64,000 nt of DNA, from assembly GCF_007097395.1 (NCBI RefSeq), contig NZ_VKDC01000017.1, positions 1 through 64,000 of the forward strand, read 5' to 3'. Shown here one piece after another: positions 59,490 to 64,000 of this stretch (within the stretch, counting starts at the first letter, position 1; each line of letters starts with the position of its first letter). The notes beneath the pieces were generated by a model. The model was given only the letters and a program-made list of their open reading frames with translations. It was not told where the DNA came from and did not search any database. A program made the translations under genes and the position numbers. Source of the DNA: Fulvivirga sp. M361 (lineage in GTDB: Bacteria; Bacteroidota; Bacteroidia; Cytophagales; Cyclobacteriaceae).

Positions 59490-60377
59490 GTGATATTTTT
59501 ATTTAGCATAGGGTTTTTGGAGATCAGTTGGGTGGATATTATTGATATCTTACTGGTCAGTATCCTGCTATATCAAATCTACAAGCTCATGCGGGGTAGT
59601 GTAGCCATTAAGATCTTTCTGGGAGTACTGTCTGTGTATTTGGCTTACCTAATTGTAAGGGCGGCCCAAATGGAACTTTTAAGTTTGATTTTGGGACAAT
59701 TTATGGGAGTTGGTGTATTAGCCGCCATTATTCTTTTCCAGCCTGAAATACGAAAATTTTTACTTTTGGTAGGTAAGACCACCGATTTTAATAAAGCCAG
59801 TTTTTTGAGCAACTTACTGGTATGGAAAAAAAAGGACGAACGCGAAGCATTTAATATTACACCAGTAATAGAGGCCTCAAAAACACTGGGAGGGACAAAT
59901 ACAGGTGCATTAATCGTTTTCTCACGAGACTCTGAATTACGATTTTATTCAGAATCCGGGGATAAAATAGATGCCTTTCTTTCTAAAAGATTATTACTGG
60001 CCATTTTCAATAAAAACAGCCCCCTTCATGACGGCGCAGTGATCGTATATAAGGGCAAGATCAAGGCAGCAAGGTGTGTGCTTCCCGTTTCAGAAACTGA
60101 GACTCTTTCAGCGCAATTCGGATTACGCCACAGAGCTGCTCTTGGGATGTCTGAAATAACGGACACTATGGTACTCATAGTATCGGAAGAGACCGGACAG
60201 TATTCTATTGCCAGAAATGGAATACTTTCGCATAACTTATCCCCGCTTGAATTGCGAAAAATGATAAATGATTATCTTACCGATATTCCGCGTAATCTTC
60301 GTGAAGTAGAAGATTCCACTAAAGAAGAGACACAAACTTCAAGTGCAATAGGTGCGGAAGCTAAGGCTGGCGCCTAA
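59490..60377 (+). CDS. cdaA: Diadenylate cyclase CdaA
   Basis: The 295-residue protein starts at GTG 59490 and has three N-terminal membrane helices (WVDIIDILLVSILLYQIYKL; IFLGVLSVYLAYLIV; FMGVGVLAAIILF) followed by a DAC domain with the catalytic motifs PLHDGAVIV and LRHRAALGMSE. It makes c-di-AMP from two ATP. The acidic C-terminal tail (EDSTKEETQTSSAI) is disordered. No CdaR regulator is adjacent. Confidence 0.95.
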   Translation: MIFLFSIGFLEISWVDIIDILLVSILLYQIYKLMRGSVAIKIFLGVLSVYLAYLIVRAAQMELLSLILGQFMGVGVLAAIILFQPEIRKFLLLVGKTTDFNKASFLSNLLVWKKKDEREAFNITPVIEASKTLGGTNTGALIVFSRDSELRFYSESGDKIDAFLSKRLLLAIFNKNSPLHDGAVIVYKGKIKAARCVLPVSETETLSAQFGLRHRAALGMSEITDTMVLIVSEETGQYSIARNGILSHNLSPLELRKMINDYLTDIPRNLREVEDSTKEETQTSSAIGAEAKAGA

Positions 60378-60403
60378 GCCACCGCAGCCTCTTATAATAT
60401 AGA

Positions 60404-61597
60404 CTAGATTACATTTAACTCTTTACCGACTTCTGTGAATGCCTGTATGGCTCTGTCAAGATGACTTCTTTCATGGCCTGCAGAAATCTGGACCCTTATT
60501 CTTGCCTGACCTTTTGGCACTACCGGATAAAAGAAGCCAATAACATATATGCCTTTTTTAAGTAACGCATCTGCAAATTGTTGAGAAAGCGGGGCATCAT
60601 ACAACATAATAGGAACAATAGCATGCTGCCCCGGCTTAATATCGAAACCTGCTTTTGTCATTTCAGAACGGAAGTAAAGTGTATTTTCCTCTAGCTTATC
60701 CCGTAATTCAGTAGTCTCACTTAGCATATCAATTACGGCTATTGAAGCACCTGTAATTGATGGCGCCAGGGTATTAGAAAAGAGATAAGGCCGAGATCTT
60801 TGCCTTAACAGTTCAATTATCTCCTTTTTCCCAGAAGTAAATCCTCCCGAAGCACCGCCTAAAGCCTTGCCCAATGTACCTGTAATGATATCCACTCTGT
60901 CCATCACATCACAATGCTCATGCACTCCACGGCCAGTCTTACCCATAAAACCGGTAGAGTGGCACTCATCCGTCATGACCAAAGCTCCATATTTATCTGC
61001 CAGATCACATATCTTATCAAGCTGGGCAATAGTACCGTCCATCGAAAACACGCCATCTGTGACAATAATTTTTTGCTTAGCTCCGGACTCATCAGCATCT
61101 CTAAGCTGTTTTTCCAAATCCATCATGTCATTGTGCTTGTATCGATAACGCATAGCTTTACATAATCTGACACCATCTATGATCGATGCATGATTTAATG
61201 CATCCGATATAATGGCATCTTCGGGCCCAAATAGCGGCTCGAAAACTCCACCATTAGCATCAAAAGCTGCCGCATAAAGAATGGTATCTTCCATACCCAA
61301 AAATTGTGATATCTTTTTTTCCAACTCTTTATGAATATCCTGGGTACCACAAATAAATCTGACAGAAGACATACCATATCCATGAGTGTTAATAGCCTGT
61401 TTTGCAGCCTCAACTACTTTCGGATGGGAGGAAAGCCCCAGATAGTTGTTTGCACAAAAGTTTATCACTTCCTCGCCTTCCTCTGTCTTGATATCAGCTC
61501 CCTGAGGGGTAGAAATAATTCTTTCTTTCTTGAAGAGTCCGGCTTCTTTTATTGAAGCAAGTTCTGCTTCCAGCACCGGCTTTAATTTGTCATACAT
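60404..61597 (-). CDS. kbl: Glycine C-acetyltransferase (2-amino-3-ketobutyrate CoA ligase)
   Basis: The 397-residue PLP enzyme has [54 protein letters not shown] and the PLP lysine in [19 protein letters not shown]. It cleaves 2-amino-3-oxobutyrate to glycine and acetyl-CoA, the second step of threonine breakdown. The matching dehydrogenase-like gene is 441 bp away in divergent orientation (62038). Confidence 0.95.
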   Translation of the reverse strand: MYDKLKPVLEAELASIKEAGLFKKERIISTPQGADIKTEEGEEVINFCANNYLGLSSHPKVVEAAKQAINTHGYGMSSVRFICGTQDIHKELEKKISQFLGMEDTILYAAAFDANGGVFEPLFGPEDAIISDALNHASIIDGVRLCKAMRYRYKHNDMMDLEKQLRDADESGAKQKIIVTDGVFSMDGTIAQLDKICDLADKYGALVMTDECHSTGFMGKTGRGVHEHCDVMDRVDIITGTLGKALGGASGGFTSGKKEIIELLRQRSRPYLFSNTLAPSITGASIAVIDMLSETTELRDKLEENTLYFRSEMTKAGFDIKPGQHAIVPIMLYDAPLSQQFADALLKKGIYVIGFFYPVVPKGQARIRVQISAGHERSHLDRAIQAFTEVGKELNVI

Positions 61598-61923
61598 TAT
61601 TCGTCGCTTTTTGGTCTTTTAAAAATCGGTTTGGTACTGGCCATTTTTGGTTTTGCTGAAGTAACAGGCTTAGGCTTTACCTTAGATTGAGTGACCTTAA
61701 CAATAGGTTTCGCCGCCTTCTTAACTTCTTGAGACGATACATCAGTGACAGCAAGAGGATATTTTCTTCTCACCGGGTTGATCAAATACAGTTTTTGAGC
61801 TACAAAGCTTTTAGGGTGCATCTGTTCATACAGTCCCTTCCATTGCGTCCATAATTCAGGTTCATGTTGCTTAAAAGCATCACCGTCAATTTTTTTTTTC
61901 GTCAAAAAATCTTCCCAGACCAT
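61597..61923 (-). CDS. Small conserved-looking protein with basic Pro/Lys-rich tail
   Basis: The 108-residue protein has an N-terminal part ([53 protein letters not shown]) and a C-terminal ~45 residues rich in Lys, Pro and Ser ([20 protein letters not shown]). It has no signal peptide. It overlaps kbl by one base and so is co-transcribed. The family is not recognised; similar short genes sit ahead of kbl in related genomes as far as I recall. Confidence 0.75.
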   Translation of the reverse strand: MVWEDFLTKKKIDGDAFKQHEPELWTQWKGLYEQMHPKSFVAQKLYLINPVRRKYPLAVTDVSSQEVKKAAKPIVKVTQSKVKPKPVTSAKPKMASTKPIFKRPKSDE

Positions 61924-62037
61924 GTGGCAAATATAAAAACTTTGTCGATAGCTTTATATGTACATTTCAATCGTTTACGATTTGGTTTAACACACTTTAA
62001 ATTCCTAATTTCACGGCTTAGATTTGAATGAAATTTT

Positions 62038-62985
62038 ATGAGTAAGGTATTAGTTATTGGCGCTTTTGGTCAGCTTGGTTCTGAACTCACTACAGCCCTT
62101 AGAAATATCTATGGTGATAACAACGTAGTTGCCTCGGACCTGAAAGAACCACAGGATATTCTTTCAGCGGGGCCAACAGAACAGCTGGATGTAAGAGATA
62201 AGCAGACTCTGTCACAAATTGTTGATAAACACGGCATCACTCAAATATATCATCTGGCTGCCATACTTTCAGCCAAAGGTGAGTCCGACCCGAAATTTGC
62301 CTGGCAACTTAATATGGACAGCCTGATAAATGTGTTAGAATTAGCACGTGAAAAGCAATTGGATAAGATTTTTTGGCCAAGTTCAATTGCTGTCTTTGGA
62401 CCTGGTACGCCTAAACAAAATACGCCTCAGGATACAGTGATGGATCCCAATACGATATATGGTATCAGCAAACTGGCAGGAGAACGCTGGTGCGCCTACT
62501 ATTTTGAAAAGTATGGCGTAGATGTAAGAAGCCTGCGCTACCCAGGCCTTATAGGCTATAAAGCCAAGCCAGGTGGGGGTACAACGGACTATGCTGTTGA
62601 TATCTTTTACCAGGCCATTGAGCATGGCACATATGAGTGTTTCCTGAAATCGGACACCTACCTTCCCATGATGTACATGAGTGACGCCATCAAAGCCACC
62701 ATAGAGCTAATGGAGGCTGACAGATCAAAGGTTAAAGTTCGTTCCAGTTACAATGTTAGTGCATTGTCTTTCTCTCCGGACGAATTAAAAAAAGAGATAG
62801 AAAAGTTCATCCCTGAATTTTCTATGTCATATAGGCCTGACTTCAGACAAGAAATTGCCGAGTCCTGGCCAAGTTCCATTGATGACACCGAGGCCCGTGA
62901 GGACTGGGGTTGGCAGCATGATGTTAATCTCAATCGAATGACTCAGACTATGTTGGACGGATTAAGAACGCTAGCGAATCACTAA
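62038..62985 (+). CDS. NAD-dependent epimerase/dehydratase, L-threonine 3-dehydrogenase-like
   Basis: The 315-residue SDR has NAD motif VIGAFGQLGSEL, Thr/Ser and YGISKLAGE catalytic YxxxK, and TDH-type features (YHLAAILSAKGESDPKFAWQ; RYPGLIGYKAKPGGGTTDYA; SFSPDELKKEIEKFIPEF). Short-chain TDH oxidises threonine to 2-amino-3-oxobutyrate, the Kbl substrate, so the neighbouring genes form a threonine-to-glycine pathway. Its 3' end overlaps the convergent T9SS gene by 15 bp. Confidence 0.9.
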   Translation: MSKVLVIGAFGQLGSELTTALRNIYGDNNVVASDLKEPQDILSAGPTEQLDVRDKQTLSQIVDKHGITQIYHLAAILSAKGESDPKFAWQLNMDSLINVLELAREKQLDKIFWPSSIAVFGPGTPKQNTPQDTVMDPNTIYGISKLAGERWCAYYFEKYGVDVRSLRYPGLIGYKAKPGGGTTDYAVDIFYQAIEHGTYECFLKSDTYLPMMYMSDAIKATIELMEADRSKVKVRSSYNVSALSFSPDELKKEIEKFIPEFSMSYRPDFRQEIAESWPSSIDDTEAREDWGWQHDVNLNRMTQTMLDGLRTLANH

Positions 62986-63652
62986 CCTTTTAGTTTTTTG
63001 AATGTTACCAACATTTGCCTGTACCATGTAGATACCAGGTAAAGCATTCTCCCCTAATGAGACAGTAGAAAAATACCCAGATACGGTTCCCTTGTCAATA
63101 GCTTCTCCCTTCAGGTTAACGATGCTAATGCTGACTTTTTCGTTGCTATCTACGCCCATGATCACTTCGATAACACCTTGGTTTCCCGATATTGATGGAA
63201 AAATATGCATTCCATTTTTAGTCATGTTGCTCACGTAAGTCACCACGGTCGTAAAGAAAGTCTCTTTTCCATGGTAATCTGTATTTACCAATCTGTAATA
63301 TGCTTTACCGTTCAAAGGAGTGGTATCATTAAAAGCATATTCCAACTCAACAGAACTATTGCCACTACCTCTGACCATACCAATAGCTTCATAATGAATG
63401 CTATCCAATGATCTTTCTACAGTAAAAAATTCGCTATTTATTTCAATAGTTGTTAACCATTTAAGTCTAATGGAGCTTTTATTCACATCAGCTTGAAAAT
63501 AATCAACTAAAGTCTGCGGAAAGGGTGTAGTTACGTATTGTGTCAAGCTTTCTTTTTTAGCTACTGTACTACCTTCATAAATATATAAATTTTGCATTTA
63601 CTGAACTGAAACCTATTACCATCAGCGCAACCACTATCATCTTATTCATCAT
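62971..63652 (-). pseudogene. T9SS-sorted secreted protein, signal peptide in another frame
   Basis: The long frame (ATG 63597, 208 residues) lacks a signal peptide. Directly upstream in the +1 frame, ATGs at 63652 and 63649 give MMNKMIVVALMVIGFSSVNA, a perfect signal peptide, which then stops after KFIYL. Removing one A from the run at 63590-63593 joins it as ...SSVNA-NLYIYEGSTVAKKES. The mature part is an Ig-like domain (KSSIRLKWLTTIEINSEFFT; AYYRLVNTDYHGKET) with a T9SS sorting domain (HIFPSISGNQGVIEVIMGVD to LVIR). The -7 box at 63686 fits a start at 63652. Confidence 0.7.
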
Positions 63653-63685
63653 TGGCATCTACTTAACTTCTCTCAAATAAATAAT

Positions 63686-63693
63686 CAAAGCTA
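63686..63693 (-). promoter_or_regulatory. -7 box of the frameshifted T9SS gene
   Basis: On the minus strand this reads TAGCTTTG, matching TAnnTTTG, 34 bp upstream of the ATG at 63652. A weak TTTA-like -33 box lies about 21 bp upstream. Confidence 0.5.
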
Positions 63694-63910
63694 CGCAGTA
63701 GCTGGCCTTCTTATAAAGAGCAGAAAAGCGTAATTTTAGTTAAGTAGTTTAACCGAATATGCTTTACCAGGTAATGCTGAAAGGTCTTTGAAATTACAAG
63801 CTCAAGCCATTTTAAAATTAAAATGACTATAATTTCACAGAAAGTATGATCTCTTTTATTCTTAGGGTTGATCCAGATCATCAATTTAATCTGAGGGCTT
63901 TACTACTTTG

Positions 63911-63941
63911 TTTTTACATTATGCAATGTCTTGTATCTTTG
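63911..63941 (+). promoter_or_regulatory. Promoter of the gene starting at 63964
   Basis: TTTT at 63911-63914 (consensus TTTG), a 19-bp spacer and TATCTTTG at 63934-63941 (consensus TAnnTTTG). The start site near 63949 would leave a ~15-nt leader. Confidence 0.6.
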
Positions 63942-63963
63942 AATCAATCACTTTGATAGACCT

Positions 63964-64000
63964 ATGACTCTATATAACAATCTAAAAACCGAATTATTAG
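63964..64000 (+). CDS. Partial gene, N-terminus only
   Basis: ATG 63964 opens MTLYNNLKTELL and runs off the window. A good promoter precedes it. Too little is visible to assign a family. Confidence 0.5.
   Translation, partial: MTLYNNLKTELL

Larger units (their letters stand above)
63653..63963. other. Gap at the right end of the window
   Basis: No gene. It holds a minus-strand -7 box at 63686-63693 and a plus-strand promoter at 63911-63941. The middle (63700-63900) shows nothing recognisable. Confidence 0.5.

Overview
The window comes from a Bacteroidota chromosome, most likely order Cytophagales or a close relative. The reasons are three proteins with type IX secretion (T9SS) C-terminal sorting domains, -7 boxes of the Bacteroidota form TAnnTTTG, a BtuG-like beta-propeller lipoprotein beside btuB, and several Bacteroidota-typical families (BT_3928, DUF1599, DUF5522, DUF2141, TIGR04282, GH97). 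No rRNA is present. One intact tRNA (Asn, GTT) is seen.

Region 1 (1-7800) is accessory DNA. Three small single-gene units, all on the minus strand, are separated by long imperfect palindromes with TAAC...GTTA-like ends and lie directly behind a 290-residue tyrosine recombinase whose C-terminus resembles integron integrases. A partial IS66-type accessory gene is at the left edge. Next comes a 2.5-kb segment between two diverged ~100-bp direct repeats (4281-4385 and 6761-6856). It holds a small Xre regulator, an interrupted gene and an HTH/coiled-coil gene preceded by six copies of TTGTACAA on one helical face. A decayed IS3-family element closes the region.

Region 2 (7800-16100) is a secreted glycan-degradation locus: a T9SS-sorted HExxH protein with a trefoil-like domain, a GH36/GH27-like lipoprotein, a GH51/GH39-like T9SS-sorted hydrolase and a repeat-containing lipoprotein. 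No SusC/SusD pair is present. Region 3 (16100-17620) is gene-poor, with a frameshifted ORF, a tRNA-Leu(UAA)-like fragment and intact tRNA-Asn, which suggests an old integration site.

Region 4 (17689-23061) carries an atypical Nramp-family transporter, a small heat-shock protein, a FecR-like/CHASE2 pair and the GTPase MeaB, which protects B12-dependent mutases. Region 5 (23250-34273) is a vitamin B12 uptake and salvage locus. A cobalamin riboswitch controls a minus-strand operon btuB - btuG-like - leaderless B12-binding protein - cobU - DUF5522 - cobT - cobS - cobC - truncated ATP-grasp-like amidase/ligase. A divergent btuF-btuC-btuD operon encodes the inner-membrane ABC importer.

Region 6 (34274-45466) has two DUF547 paralogues, a flavoprotein/membrane polyferredoxin pair, a GH97 enzyme, DUF2141, and a cytochrome c - SCO1 - HemJ-like - MOSC row next to a Crp/Fnr regulator. 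Region 7 (45488-51638) is a five-gene glycosyltransferase operon followed by an orphan histidine kinase. Region 8 (51823-64000) is housekeeping: proS, a Ser/Arg-rich secreted protein, a FadL-like porin, aroK, a DoxX-like protein, DUF1599, folP-cdaA (c-di-AMP synthesis), kbl with a threonine-dehydrogenase-like epimerase, and a T9SS protein whose signal peptide is out of frame.

All assignments rest on reading the sequence and on family knowledge; no database search was run.
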